From Bradyrhizobium manausense (GTDB lineage: Bacteria; Pseudomonadota; Alphaproteobacteria; Rhizobiales; Xanthobacteraceae), in assembly GCF_018130615.1 (NCBI RefSeq), contig NZ_JAFCKB010000028.1, forward strand, positions 20,078 through 84,077: a stretch of 64,000 bases of DNA, read 5' to 3'. Below are positions 7,184 to 15,008 of this stretch, piece after piece; position 1 is the stretch's first letter, and every line of letters starts with the position of its first letter. Position numbers and translations under genes: made by a program. Under the pieces are notes generated by a model, which ran no database searches, was not told the origin of the DNA, and worked only from the letters and a program-made list of their open reading frames with translations.

Positions 7184-8161
7184 GTGTTGAAGAAAACGAC
7201 GATGGTGCTGGCGATGTCGGTCGCCGCAATGTTTGCGACGAGCCAGGCCAGCATGGCGCAGACCAAGCTGAAATGGGCGCATGTCTACGAGACCTCGGAG
7301 CCGTTCCACACCGCTTCGGTCTGGGCCGCACAGGAGATCGGCAAGCGCACCAATGGGCGCTACCAGATCGACGTCTATCCGGCCTCCCAGCTCGGCAAGG
7401 AAGCCGACATCAACCAGGGCCTCTCGCTCGGCTCGGTCGACATCATCATCTCCGGCTCGAGCTTCGCGGCAAAGAGCTTCGCGCCGATCGGCGTGACCTA
7501 TTATCCCTACACCTTCCGCGATGCCGATCATCTGCTCGCCTACACCAAGAGCGACATCTTCAAGGAGCTCGCCAAAGGCTATGAGGACAAGAGCGGCCAC
7601 CATATCGTCGCGGTGACCTATTACGGCGTGCGCCAGACCTCGTCGAACAAGCCGATCAAGACCTGCGCCGACATGAAAGGCCTGAAGATGCGCGTGCCCG
7701 ACGTGCCGGCCTACCTCGCCATGCCGCGCGCCTGCGGCGCCAACACGGCGCCGATCGCGTTCGCCGAAGTCTATCTCGCGCTTCAGAACGGCACCGTGGA
7801 AGCGCAGGAGAACCCGCTGACCACTATCGAAGCCAAGAAGTTCTACGAGGTGCAGAAGCACATTGTGCTGACCGGCCACATCGTCGACCACCTCAATACG
7901 GTGGTCGCGGGCGCGCTCTGGAAGAAGCTCAGCGACGAGGACAAGAAGATCTTCACCGACGTCGCGCAGGAGGCCGCGGCCAAGGCGACCGAGGAGATCA
8001 AGCAGAACGAGGCCAAGCTCGTCGCCTTCTTCAAGGAGAAGGGCCTGACCGTGACCGAGGTCGACAAGAACGAGTTCCGCGACACCGTCCTCAAGAACGT
8101 CTCGTTCGAGACCTTCGGCTATCGCAAGGCCGATTGGGAGCGGATCCAGGCGGTCAAATAA
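7184..8161 (+). CDS. TRAP transporter substrate-binding protein (DctP family)
   Basis: A 325-residue periplasmic binding protein with a Sec signal (MLKKTTMVLAMSVAAMFATSQASMAQ). The mature start TKLKWAHVYETSEPFH and the TNGRYQIDVYPASQLGKE segment are typical DctP features. The carboxylate-anchoring Arg is probably in LKMRVPDVPAY. TRAP binding proteins present organic acids to the QM permease. Next to mannonate dehydratase, the ligand is likely an aldonate or uronate such as D-mannonate, L-gulonate or glucuronate. GTG 7184 with GGAGGA at 7172-7177 sets the start. It heads the P-Q-M set and is separated from Q by a palindromic repeat, which may uncouple its expression level from the permease genes. 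Confidence 0.92.
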   Translation: MLKKTTMVLAMSVAAMFATSQASMAQTKLKWAHVYETSEPFHTASVWAAQEIGKRTNGRYQIDVYPASQLGKEADINQGLSLGSVDIIISGSSFAAKSFAPIGVTYYPYTFRDADHLLAYTKSDIFKELAKGYEDKSGHHIVAVTYYGVRQTSSNKPIKTCADMKGLKMRVPDVPAYLAMPRACGANTAPIAFAEVYLALQNGTVEAQENPLTTIEAKKFYEVQKHIVLTGHIVDHLNTVVAGALWKKLSDEDKKIFTDVAQEAAAKATEEIKQNEAKLVAFFKEKGLTVTEVDKNEFRDTVLKNVSFETFGYRKADWERIQAVK

Positions 8162-8168
8162 TTTGCGC

Positions 8169-8271
8169 CGTCGTTCCGGGGCGACGCGTAAGCGTCGAAC
8201 TACGGTGCGCAATTGCGCACCTGGGAACCTCGAGATTCCGGGTTCTCGCTTCGCGAGCCCCGGAATGACAG
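8169..8271. repeat. Palindromic intergenic repeat, family A (between TRAP P and Q genes)
   Basis: The outer arms GTCGTTCCGGGGC (8170-8182) and GCCCCGGAATGAC (8257-8269) are inverted with one mismatch. Inside are GACGC/GCGTC and the perfect palindrome TGCGCAATTGCGCA, plus a CTCGC-TTC-GCGAG hairpin. The sequence would fold as a multi-branched RNA. I recall this type of element as frequent between Bradyrhizobium genes. Its position inside an operon suggests a role in mRNA processing or stability (inference). Confidence 0.7.
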
Positions 8272-8293
8272 TAGGAGCTTAAGGAGTAACCAC

Positions 8294-8872
8294 ATGTCGA
8301 CCGCCGAAGTGCACCGGCAGATCACCGGAGACGAAATCGCCCATACTTTCGAGGAAGAGGCGACGCCGAAGGTCGATCTCGGCATCTACGCTTTCGAGGA
8401 TTGGGTGGCGCTGGCGATCTTCTGGGTGATGGCGCTCGCCGTTTTCCTGCAGTTCTTCACCCGCTACGTGCTCAACGATAGCTACGCCTGGACCGAGGAG
8501 ATCGCGACCTACTGCCTTATCGGCGTGGTCTTCATCGGCGCTTCGATGTGCGTGCGGTTGTCGCGGCACATTCAGGTCGATCTGATCTACCGTTATCTGC
8601 CCCATGTCGTCGCGAGAACTTTGTCGACCGCGATCGACATGATCCGGATCGCCTTCTTCGGCTACGCCATCAAGCTGGTCTGGGTCTACATCCAGATCAT
8701 CGGCGACGAGTCCATGACCACGATCAACTTTCCCAAGAACTACGTCTACTACGCCGTGCTGCTCGGCTTCGTGCTGATGTTCGCGCGCTCGCTGCAGGTC
8801 GCACTGCAGCATCTGCGGCAGGGCTATTCGATCCTCGAACGTCCCGGCGCCTACGACGGTTTTGAAGGGTAA
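8294..8872 (+). CDS. TRAP transporter small permease (DctQ family)
   Basis: A 192-residue membrane protein with four predicted helices (starting near residues 38, 75, 115 and 150). The segment FTRYVLNDSYAWTEEIATYCLIG is the hallmark of the Q subunit, which links the binding protein to the large permease and is essential in TRAP systems. ATG 8294 has AAGGAG at 8281-8286. The 40-residue N-terminal extension before the first helix is hydrophilic and longer than usual. It ends 4 bases before the large-permease ATG, so translation is probably coupled. Confidence 0.9.
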   Translation: MSTAEVHRQITGDEIAHTFEEEATPKVDLGIYAFEDWVALAIFWVMALAVFLQFFTRYVLNDSYAWTEEIATYCLIGVVFIGASMCVRLSRHIQVDLIYRYLPHVVARTLSTAIDMIRIAFFGYAIKLVWVYIQIIGDESMTTINFPKNYVYYAVLLGFVLMFARSLQVALQHLRQGYSILERPGAYDGFEG

Positions 8873-8876
8873 CGCT

Positions 8877-10283
8877 ATGCTATTGTTGCTTGGGGGCTTC
8901 CTCATTCTGATGCTGCTCGGCGTTCCCGTGGCGATTGCCATGGCCGCGTCGTCACTGCTCTACATCCTGGTCAGCGGCGTGACGCCCGACGTCACGCTGG
9001 CACAGCGCATGATCGCGGGCGTCGAGAGCTTTCCGCTGCTCGCCGTGCCCTTCTTCATCCTGGCCGGCAATCTCATGAACATCGCCGGCGTCACCGGGCG
9101 CATCTACAAATTCGCGGTCGCGCTGGTCGGCTGGATGCGCGGCGGCCTCGGCCATGTCAACATCATCGGCTCGGTGATCTTTTCCGGCATGTCCGGCACC
9201 GCGATCGCGGATGCGGCCGGTCTCGGCACCATCGAGATCAAGGCGATGAAGGATCACGGCTACACCACCGAATTCTCGGTCGGTGTCACCGCGGCCTCCG
9301 CGACCCTCGGCCCGATCATCCCGCCGTCGTTGCCCTTCGTGATCTACGGCATGATGGCGAACGTCTCGATCGGTGCGCTGTTCCTGGGTGGCGTCATTCC
9401 CGGCATCGTCATGACGCTGCTGATGATGGCCACCGTCACCTATTTCGCGCACAAGAACAAATGGGGCAGCGACACGCCCTTCTCCTGGCCGCAGCTCGGC
9501 TCGGCCGGCCTCGAGATCGCCATCGTGTTCTCGTTCCCGCTTGCGATCTGGCTGATGACGCTTGCCGGCCTCTCGACCAACGTCGCGGTCGTCATCGGTC
9601 TCGGTGCGCTGCTCGCGATCGACTGGTATTTCGACTTCTCGGCGGTGATGGCGCTGATGGCGCCGGTGATCCTGATCGGCGGCATGACGCTCGGCTGGTT
9701 CACGCCGACTGAGGCTGCCGTTGCCGCCGTGATCTGGTCGCTGTTCCTCGGCCTCGTGCGTTACCGCACCATGACCCTGAAGACGGTGGCGAAGGCGACC
9801 TTCGACACCATCGAGACCACGGCCTCGGTGCTGTTCATCGTTACGGCGGCCTCGATCTTTGCGTGGCTGCTGACGGTGTCGCAGGCCGCCCAACTGCTCT
9901 CGGACTGGATGCTCAGCATCACCCACAACAAATGGGTGTTTTTGGCACTCGCCAACGTCCTGATCCTGTTCGTCGGCTGCTTCATCGACACCACGGCAGC
10001 GATCACCATCCTGGTGCCGATCCTGCTGCCGATCGTGCTCAAGCTCGGCATCGACCCGATCCATTTCGGGCTGATCATGACGCTGAACCTGATGATCGGC
10101 CTGCTGCATCCGCCGCTCGGCATGGTGTTGTTCGTGCTCGCCCGCGTGGCAAAGCTCTCGGTCGAACGTACGACGGTCGCGATCCTGCCCTGGCTGGTGC
10201 CGCTGCTGATCGCGCTGATCGCGATCACCTACATTCCTGATCTCACCCTCTGGCTGCCGAAATACATGGGACTTTCCAAATGA
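8877..10283 (+). CDS. TRAP transporter large permease (DctM family)
   Basis: A 468-residue multi-spanning permease with the DctM signature: the N-terminal LLLLGGFLILMLLGVPVAIA helix, the first half-repeat motif SGMSGTAIADAAGLGTIEIKAM, and the second half-repeat GCFIDTTAAITILVPILLPI. It imports the ligand together with Na+ using the P and Q partners. A TTG codon at 8862 would extend the frame into the preceding gene; ATG 8877 with AAGGG upstream is more likely. At about 470 residues it is longer than the usual 425-430; the extra part appears to lie in the middle (WSLFLGLVRYRTMT region). Its stop overlaps the next start (ATGA). Confidence 0.92.
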   Translation: MLLLLGGFLILMLLGVPVAIAMAASSLLYILVSGVTPDVTLAQRMIAGVESFPLLAVPFFILAGNLMNIAGVTGRIYKFAVALVGWMRGGLGHVNIIGSVIFSGMSGTAIADAAGLGTIEIKAMKDHGYTTEFSVGVTAASATLGPIIPPSLPFVIYGMMANVSIGALFLGGVIPGIVMTLLMMATVTYFAHKNKWGSDTPFSWPQLGSAGLEIAIVFSFPLAIWLMTLAGLSTNVAVVIGLGALLAIDWYFDFSAVMALMAPVILIGGMTLGWFTPTEAAVAAVIWSLFLGLVRYRTMTLKTVAKATFDTIETTASVLFIVTAASIFAWLLTVSQAAQLLSDWMLSITHNKWVFLALANVLILFVGCFIDTTAAITILVPILLPIVLKLGIDPIHFGLIMTLNLMIGLLHPPLGMVLFVLARVAKLSVERTTVAILPWLVPLLIALIAITYIPDLTLWLPKYMGLSK

Positions 10284-11329
10284 CATCCACCGCTTTCGCC
10301 GCAACCCTGTTCGGCCCCGAAGACCTGCGCATGATCGAGCATCCGCTCGACAAGCTCGCTGACGGCATGGTGCGCATCCGCTTCGGTGCCGGCGGCATCT
10401 GCGGCTCGGACATGCATTACTTCCGCCACGCCCGGACCGGAGATTTCGTGGTGAAATCGCCGCTGGTGCTCGGTCACGAGATTTCGGGCCAAGTCGTGGA
10501 GATCGCGGGCTCCGCAGCCAACCTGAAGGTTGGCGACCGCGTCGCCGTCAACCCGTCCCGCTGGTGCGGCCAATGCGTTGCCTGCCGCGAGGGCCGGCAG
10601 AACCTCTGCGAAAATATCTACTTCATGGGCTCGGCATCCAAGACGCCACACATGCAGGGCGGCTTTGCCAGCCATTTCGACGCGGTCCCGGCACAGTGCG
10701 TGAAGATCCCGGACCATGTCTCCTATCAGGCCGCAGCCCTGGCCGAGCCGCTCGCGGTCTGCCTGCACGCGGTCGCGCGCGCCGGCAACATCGAGGGCAA
10801 GCGCGGCATCATCTTTGGCGCCGGCCCGATCGGACTGCTGACCATGCTGGCCGCGCACCGCGCCGGCATGGCCGATGTCACGGTGGCCGACATTGCGCCG
10901 GCGCCGCTGGCCTTCGCCACCCGGCTCGGGGCGTCGCATGTCGAGAACGTCTCGGGCGGCGAGGAAGGGCTTAAGGCGCAGGCCGCCTCGCGTCCTTACG
11001 ACGTCGCGTTCGAGGTCTCGGGCACCGCCGCGGGTCTTGCCAGCGCCATCGGCATCGTCAGGCGCGGTGGCGTCGTGGTGCAGATCGGCAATCTGCCGGG
11101 TGGCCAGATCCCGACGCCGTCGAATGCGGTGATGGCGAAGGAGATCGATCTGCGCGGCTCGTTCCGCTTCGGGCTCGAATTCATGACGGCGGTGGAACTC
11201 ATCAGCGCCGGCAGCGTCGATGTGCTGTCGCTGGTCACCGCCGAGCGGCCGTTGTCGACCGCGCCGGATGCGCTGCGGCTGGCGCTCGACCGCTCGCAGA
11301 GCGTCAAGGTCGTGCTGACCGCGAACTGA
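10280..11329 (+). CDS. Zinc-dependent alcohol dehydrogenase, L-idonate/L-gulonate 5-dehydrogenase-like
   Basis: A 349-residue medium-chain dehydrogenase. The catalytic zinc ligands are the Cys in GICGSDMHYF and His-Glu in GHEISG. The structural zinc site is WCGQCVACREGRQNLC (four Cys), and the NAD site is GAGPIGLL. The sequence reads like L-idonate 5-dehydrogenase, a family that also includes L-gulonate 5-dehydrogenases, which form D-fructuronate. With mannonate dehydratase downstream and a fructuronate reductase-like gene divergent, L-gulonate to fructuronate to mannonate to 2-keto-3-deoxygluconate is the most coherent route (inference). It is translationally coupled to the permease through an ATGA overlap. 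Confidence 0.87.
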   Translation: MTSTAFAATLFGPEDLRMIEHPLDKLADGMVRIRFGAGGICGSDMHYFRHARTGDFVVKSPLVLGHEISGQVVEIAGSAANLKVGDRVAVNPSRWCGQCVACREGRQNLCENIYFMGSASKTPHMQGGFASHFDAVPAQCVKIPDHVSYQAAALAEPLAVCLHAVARAGNIEGKRGIIFGAGPIGLLTMLAAHRAGMADVTVADIAPAPLAFATRLGASHVENVSGGEEGLKAQAASRPYDVAFEVSGTAAGLASAIGIVRRGGVVVQIGNLPGGQIPTPSNAVMAKEIDLRGSFRFGLEFMTAVELISAGSVDVLSLVTAERPLSTAPDALRLALDRSQSVKVVLTAN

Positions 11330-11342
11330 TTCTTGTTTTGAC

Positions 11343-11386
11343 GCGTTTTCTTTACGCCAACCGGTGCCCACTTCGCTCGAAAACGC
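11343..11386. repeat. Short inverted-repeat element abutting the uxuA ribosome-binding site
   Basis: Arms GCGTTTTC (11343-11350) and GAAAACGC (11379-11386) are perfect inverted repeats around a core containing ACCGGTGCCCACTTCGCTC. From memory this roughly 45-base element is very abundant in Bradyrhizobium and Rhodopseudomonas genomes. Here it ends only 4 bases before GGAG (11391-11394) of uxuA, so a folded element could influence translation of the dehydratase. Confidence 0.7.
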
Positions 11387-11399
11387 TTTTGGAGAACTC

Positions 11400-12590
11400 A
11401 TGATGCTCGAAGGTTGGCGCTGGTACGGGCCCGATGATCCGGTCTCGCTCGATGATGTCAGGCAGGCCGGGGCGAGCGACATCGTCTCGGCGCTGCATCA
11501 GGTGCCGATCGGCGAGGCCTGGACGCGCAAGGCGGTCGAGGAGCGCAAGAACCTTATCGAGAACGGCCAGCCCGGCCGTTCTCAACTGACCTGGTCGGTG
11601 GTGGAATCGATCCCGATTCCCGACGACGTCAAGCGGCTCGGCGGAAAAGCGACCAAGTCGATCGAAGCCTGGATCGCGAGCCTGGAGGCGGTGGCGGCGT
11701 CCGGCATCAAGGTCATCTGCTACAATTTCATGCCTGTCGTCGATTGGTGCCGCACCGATCTGGAATGGGAATTGCCAAACGGCGCCCGCGCCATGCGCTT
11801 CGACCAGGACCGCTTTGCGGCCTTCGAGCTGCATATCCTCAAGCGGCCTGCTGCCGTGCAGGAATATTCGTCCGAGCAGCAGGCGCGCGCAAAGGCGCTG
11901 TTCGAGAAGATGAGCCAGGCCGATATCGACTATCTCGTCATGGTGATCGCCAGCGCATTGCCGGGATCGACCACGGAGCCGATGACCATCCCGCAATTCC
12001 GCGACCGGCTCGAGACCTATCGCGACATCACGCCAAAGATCCTGCGCCAGCATCTCGCCGAATTCCTCGCGCGCGTGACGCCGGTCGCCGAGCAGCTCGG
12101 TGTGTCGCTGACGCTGCACCCTGACGATCCGCCGCGTCCGCTGTTCGGCCTGCCGCGCATCGCGTCCTCCGCGGACGACTATAAGGCGCTGTTCGATGCG
12201 GTGCCGTCCAAGGCCAACGGCATCTGCCTGTGCACGGGCTCGCTCGGCGTGCGCGCCGAAAACGATCTGCCTGCGATGGCCGAACGGTTCGGGCCGCGCA
12301 TCGCCTTTGCGCATCTGCGCGCCACCAAGCGCGAGGCCGACGGCTTGTCGTTCTACGAGTCGGATCATCTCGACGGCGACGTCGACATGGTTGCAGTGCT
12401 CAAGGCGCTGCTGAAGGAGAATGCGCGGCGCGCGCCCGACGAGCAAATCGTGTTCCGGCCCGATCACGGCCACCGCATGCTCGACGATCTCGCCGCCACC
12501 AAGCGCACCAATCCCGGCTACACCGCGATCGGCCGCCTGCGCGGGCTCGCCGAGCTGCGCGGCGCGATCCGCGCGATCGAGCATCGGTGA
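11400..12590 (+). CDS. uxuA: Mannonate dehydratase
   Basis: A 396-residue UxuA-family enzyme that dehydrates D-mannonate to 2-keto-3-deoxy-D-gluconate in the cytosol. Family features seen are WRWYGPDDPVSLDDVRQAG at the N-terminus, VVESIPIPDDVK, CYNFMPVVDWCRTDLEW, LTLHPDDPPRPLFGLPRI, and the C-terminal metal-site region VFRPDHGHRML. The length fits the family. It starts with tandem ATGs (11400, 11403) preceded by GGAG; an upstream GTG would place the repeat element inside the protein. It is the last gene of the TRAP-dehydrogenase operon. The following enzymes (KDG kinase and aldolase) are not in this window and must be elsewhere. Confidence 0.95.
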   Translation: MMLEGWRWYGPDDPVSLDDVRQAGASDIVSALHQVPIGEAWTRKAVEERKNLIENGQPGRSQLTWSVVESIPIPDDVKRLGGKATKSIEAWIASLEAVAASGIKVICYNFMPVVDWCRTDLEWELPNGARAMRFDQDRFAAFELHILKRPAAVQEYSSEQQARAKALFEKMSQADIDYLVMVIASALPGSTTEPMTIPQFRDRLETYRDITPKILRQHLAEFLARVTPVAEQLGVSLTLHPDDPPRPLFGLPRIASSADDYKALFDAVPSKANGICLCTGSLGVRAENDLPAMAERFGPRIAFAHLRATKREADGLSFYESDHLDGDVDMVAVLKALLKENARRAPDEQIVFRPDHGHRMLDDLAATKRTNPGYTAIGRLRGLAELRGAIRAIEHR

Positions 12591-12594
12591 GTTC

Positions 12595-12741
12595 TTCGCC
12601 TCTCCCGCTTGCGGGGAGAGGCCGGATTGCATCGAAGATGCAATCCGGGTGAGGGGGACTCTGCGCGAGTCCAACTCTCACCGCGCCCGCGGAGAGTCCC
12701 CCTCACCCCGACCCTCGCCCCGCTTGCGGGGAGAGGGAGCA
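12595..12741. repeat. Long palindromic intergenic repeat, family B, copy 1
   Basis: This holds two CCGCTTGCGGGGAGAGG blocks at either end, an internal hairpin GGATTGCAT-cgaag-ATGCAATCC (12624-12646), and inverted AGGGGGACTCT (12653-12663) / AGAGTCCCCCT (12693-12703). The whole unit is closely similar to the one at 44222-44372, with the internal hairpin sequence changed but still paired. It fills the whole gap between uxuA and the convergent LysR gene and may act as a bidirectional terminator. Confidence 0.8.
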
Positions 12742-12742
12742 A

Positions 12743-13681
12743 CTAATAGCACGCAGCCATCGCGCCGAGCTTCGGATAGAGCTTGTCGATCGCGGCGATC
12801 TCGCTGTGCATCTGCGCGATGATCCAGTCGCGGATCTCGGCGGCGATCGGGCGCATCGGACGGTTGCGCGGCGGCAGGAATTCGCAGATGCGGCGCGTGG
12901 TGGTGAGCGTGTCGGACGCCGGGACGAGTGCGCCGGTCAATAGCCAGTGCGAGGCGACAGTGAGCCAGCCGAGCGCGATGCCCTGGCCGAGCAGGGCGGC
13001 CTGCACCACGACGGCATAGTCAGTGAAGCTCAGCGCCTTGGCCGCGCCGCGCCGCCCGGTGAGCAGTGACGAATAATCCGCCGCCCAGTCGCCCGGGGTC
13101 TCGGCCAGGCGGATGATGGTGTTGCCTTCGGTAGGATCGGTCTCGCCGAGATAGGTCGGGCTGCACATCGGCAGCATGACTTCCTTCATCACCAGCGTGC
13201 CGCCGGACGACGGCTCCTCGCGATCGCGAAAGCGCATGCCGAGGTCGACATTGTCGACCGGCCCGCGCAGCGCGCCGGAGATCAGCTGGAAGCGCAGATC
13301 GACCTGCGGGAATTGCTTCTGCAGTTTGTCGATACGCGGCATCAGCCAATGCGTGGTGAAGGCAGAGGAGACCGACAGCGTCACCGTCTCGGTGCCCTTG
13401 CGGCGCCGCTCGATCTCGGTGAGGCCGGTCTCGATGCTGCGAAAGCCTTCCAGCACGCGGCGATAGAGCAGCTCGCCTTCCTCGGTGAGCACCGCGCGGC
13501 CCGCCTTGCGATCGAACAGGCGGACGCCGAGATGCTCCTCGAATTGTCCGAGCATGCGGCTCACTGCCGGCTGCGTGACGTTCAGTTCGGCGGCTGCGGC
13601 CGTGAAGCTGCCATTGCGCGCCGCTGCGTCGAAGACGAACAGGGCGTTACTGGAGGGCAGCATCCGGCGCAGCTCAGGCAT
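12743..13681 (-). CDS. LysR-family transcriptional regulator (GcvA-like)
   Basis: A 312-residue LysR protein: N-terminal helix-turn-helix (about residues 10-68; FDAAARNGSFTAAAAELNVTQPAVSRML) and a two-lobed effector domain that resembles the GcvA branch. LysR proteins usually act as tetramers and activate a divergent operon when bound to a small ligand. Here the divergent operon is a polyamine-type ABC importer with an amine oxidase, so the inducer is probably an amine or its breakdown product. Its own ATG (13679-13681) overlaps a T-N11-A-type palindrome, compatible with autoregulation. The other end abuts a palindromic repeat. Confidence 0.9.
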   Translation of the reverse strand: MPELRRMLPSSNALFVFDAAARNGSFTAAAAELNVTQPAVSRMLGQFEEHLGVRLFDRKAGRAVLTEEGELLYRRVLEGFRSIETGLTEIERRRKGTETVTLSVSSAFTTHWLMPRIDKLQKQFPQVDLRFQLISGALRGPVDNVDLGMRFRDREEPSSGGTLVMKEVMLPMCSPTYLGETDPTEGNTIIRLAETPGDWAADYSSLLTGRRGAAKALSFTDYAVVVQAALLGQGIALGWLTVASHWLLTGALVPASDTLTTTRRICEFLPPRNRPMRPIAAEIRDWIIAQMHSEIAAIDKLYPKLGAMAACY

Positions 13682-13733
13682 AACGTCATGTTATGATTTG
13701 CGTGAGAATTTGGCAATTGCCGAGTTTTGCCAA
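13680..13733. promoter_or_regulatory. Candidate LysR binding region between the regulator and the ABC operon
   Basis: ATAAC-gtcat-GTTAT (13680-13694) is a perfect palindrome of the T-N11-A type typical of LysR sites, and it overlaps the regulator's start codon. A second inverted repeat, TTGGCA (13710-13715) / TGCCAA (13728-13733), lies 16 bases on, with GGCAATTGCC inside it. Two adjacent sites fit the recognition-plus-activation layout of LysR promoters (inference). Confidence 0.5.
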
Positions 13734-13875
13734 GTCTGGTGTCATCGCCATCACAGCCTAAAGACAGGGTGTTCGGAACGAGGATTTGGTGCGGTGCAGC
13801 TACGGCCGCACATGCCCTCAATCGCTGTCTATAAAGCAGGCTTATGGCGCGCAGTGAGGCACGCCATCGCTGGGG

Positions 13876-14973
13876 ATGAGGCGAGGTCGATCGTTGGACA
13901 AGCGAGCGGAAAGCGTCGAGATCAGGTCCGCGAGCAAGGCGTATGGCGCCGTTCGCGCCCTCGACGACGTTTCCCTCAGTGTCGGCGCCGGTGAGTTCGT
14001 CTCCCTGCTCGGTCCATCCGGTTCCGGCAAGACCACGCTGCTCGGCATTTTGGGCGGCTTCATCCTGCCGTCGTCAGGCACGATCCTCTTCGGCGGCCGC
14101 GACGTCACCTACATGCCGCCGCACAAGCGCGACATCGGCGTCGTGTTCCAGAACTACGCGTTGTTCCCGCATATGAGCGTCGGCGAGAACGTTGCCTTTC
14201 CCCTGCGCGCGCGTCGCGTGCCGAAAGCGGGCTGGCCCGACAAGGTGCGTGCCGCGCTGAGCATGGTCGGGCTTGCCGGCTATGAAGAGCGCGGCATCGC
14301 GCAGCTCTCCGGCGGTCAGCGCCAGCGCGTCGCGCTCGCGCGCGCCATGATCTTCGAGCCGCGGCTGATCCTGATGGACGAGCCGCTGTCCGCGCTCGAC
14401 AAGCAGCTGCGCGAATCCATGCAGATCGAGCTGCGCGCGCTGCACCGGCGCATCGGCGCCACCATCATCTACGTCACGCACGACCAGCGCGAGGCGTTGA
14501 CCATGAGCGACCGGGTCGCCGTGATGAAAGACGGCCGGCTGATCCAGATCGACGAACCTGCGCGGCTGCACGATCATCCTGCCGATTCCTTTGTCGCGAG
14601 CTTCATCGGCGAAGCGACCATGCTGCCGGTCCGCCGGGTCGATGCGGCCTGCGTCGCGCTCGGCAATGCGCTGCTGCGCAGCGCTCGCGCCATTCCGGAC
14701 GGCGACGCGCTGATGCTCGCCGTGCACAGCGAAAAGCTCCTGATCGACGACGGCGCGCAGGATGCTGCCTGCAACCGGCTGACCGGCACGGTGACCGACA
14801 TCGTCTATCAGGGCGAGAGCCTGCGTATCTTCCTGGCGCTCGCCGACGGCATCGCGCTCAGCCTGCGCCAGCCGAGCTACCACCAGGCCTATAGCCGTAT
14901 TCCGCCGCTCGGCGGCAGCCTCACCGTCACCCTCCACCCCGAGGACACCATCGTGGTGCCCAGGGTGGACTGA
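13876..14973 (+). CDS. ABC transporter ATP-binding protein (spermidine/putrescine PotA type)
   Basis: A 365-residue ATPase. Walker A is GPSGSGKTT, the Q-loop is VVFQNYALFPH, the signature is LSGGQRQRVALARA, Walker B is LILMDEP, and the switch His lies in IYVTHDQ. A C-terminal TOBE-like domain (from about residue 270) is typical of PotA/FbpC importers. It should energise the two permeases at 18137 and 19003. The start is uncertain: ATG 13876 has no clear ribosome-binding site, while TTG 13894 is preceded by GGCGAGG and would give 359 residues. It is the first gene of a six-gene operon with a HAD protein and an oxidase inserted before the binding protein. Confidence 0.92.
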   Translation: MRRGRSLDKRAESVEIRSASKAYGAVRALDDVSLSVGAGEFVSLLGPSGSGKTTLLGILGGFILPSSGTILFGGRDVTYMPPHKRDIGVVFQNYALFPHMSVGENVAFPLRARRVPKAGWPDKVRAALSMVGLAGYEERGIAQLSGGQRQRVALARAMIFEPRLILMDEPLSALDKQLRESMQIELRALHRRIGATIIYVTHDQREALTMSDRVAVMKDGRLIQIDEPARLHDHPADSFVASFIGEATMLPVRRVDAACVALGNALLRSARAIPDGDALMLAVHSEKLLIDDGAQDAACNRLTGTVTDIVYQGESLRIFLALADGIALSLRQPSYHQAYSRIPPLGGSLTVTLHPEDTIVVPRVD

Positions 14974-15008
14974 ACTCAAGCCTTGTTCAACCGAGAGAAG
15001 AAACTGAT

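Noticed and set aside
12595-12741. CRISPR-like look of repeated GCTTGCGGGGAGAGG blocks
   Set aside because: Only two blocks with inverted internal stems and no regular spacers; this is a palindromic intergenic repeat.
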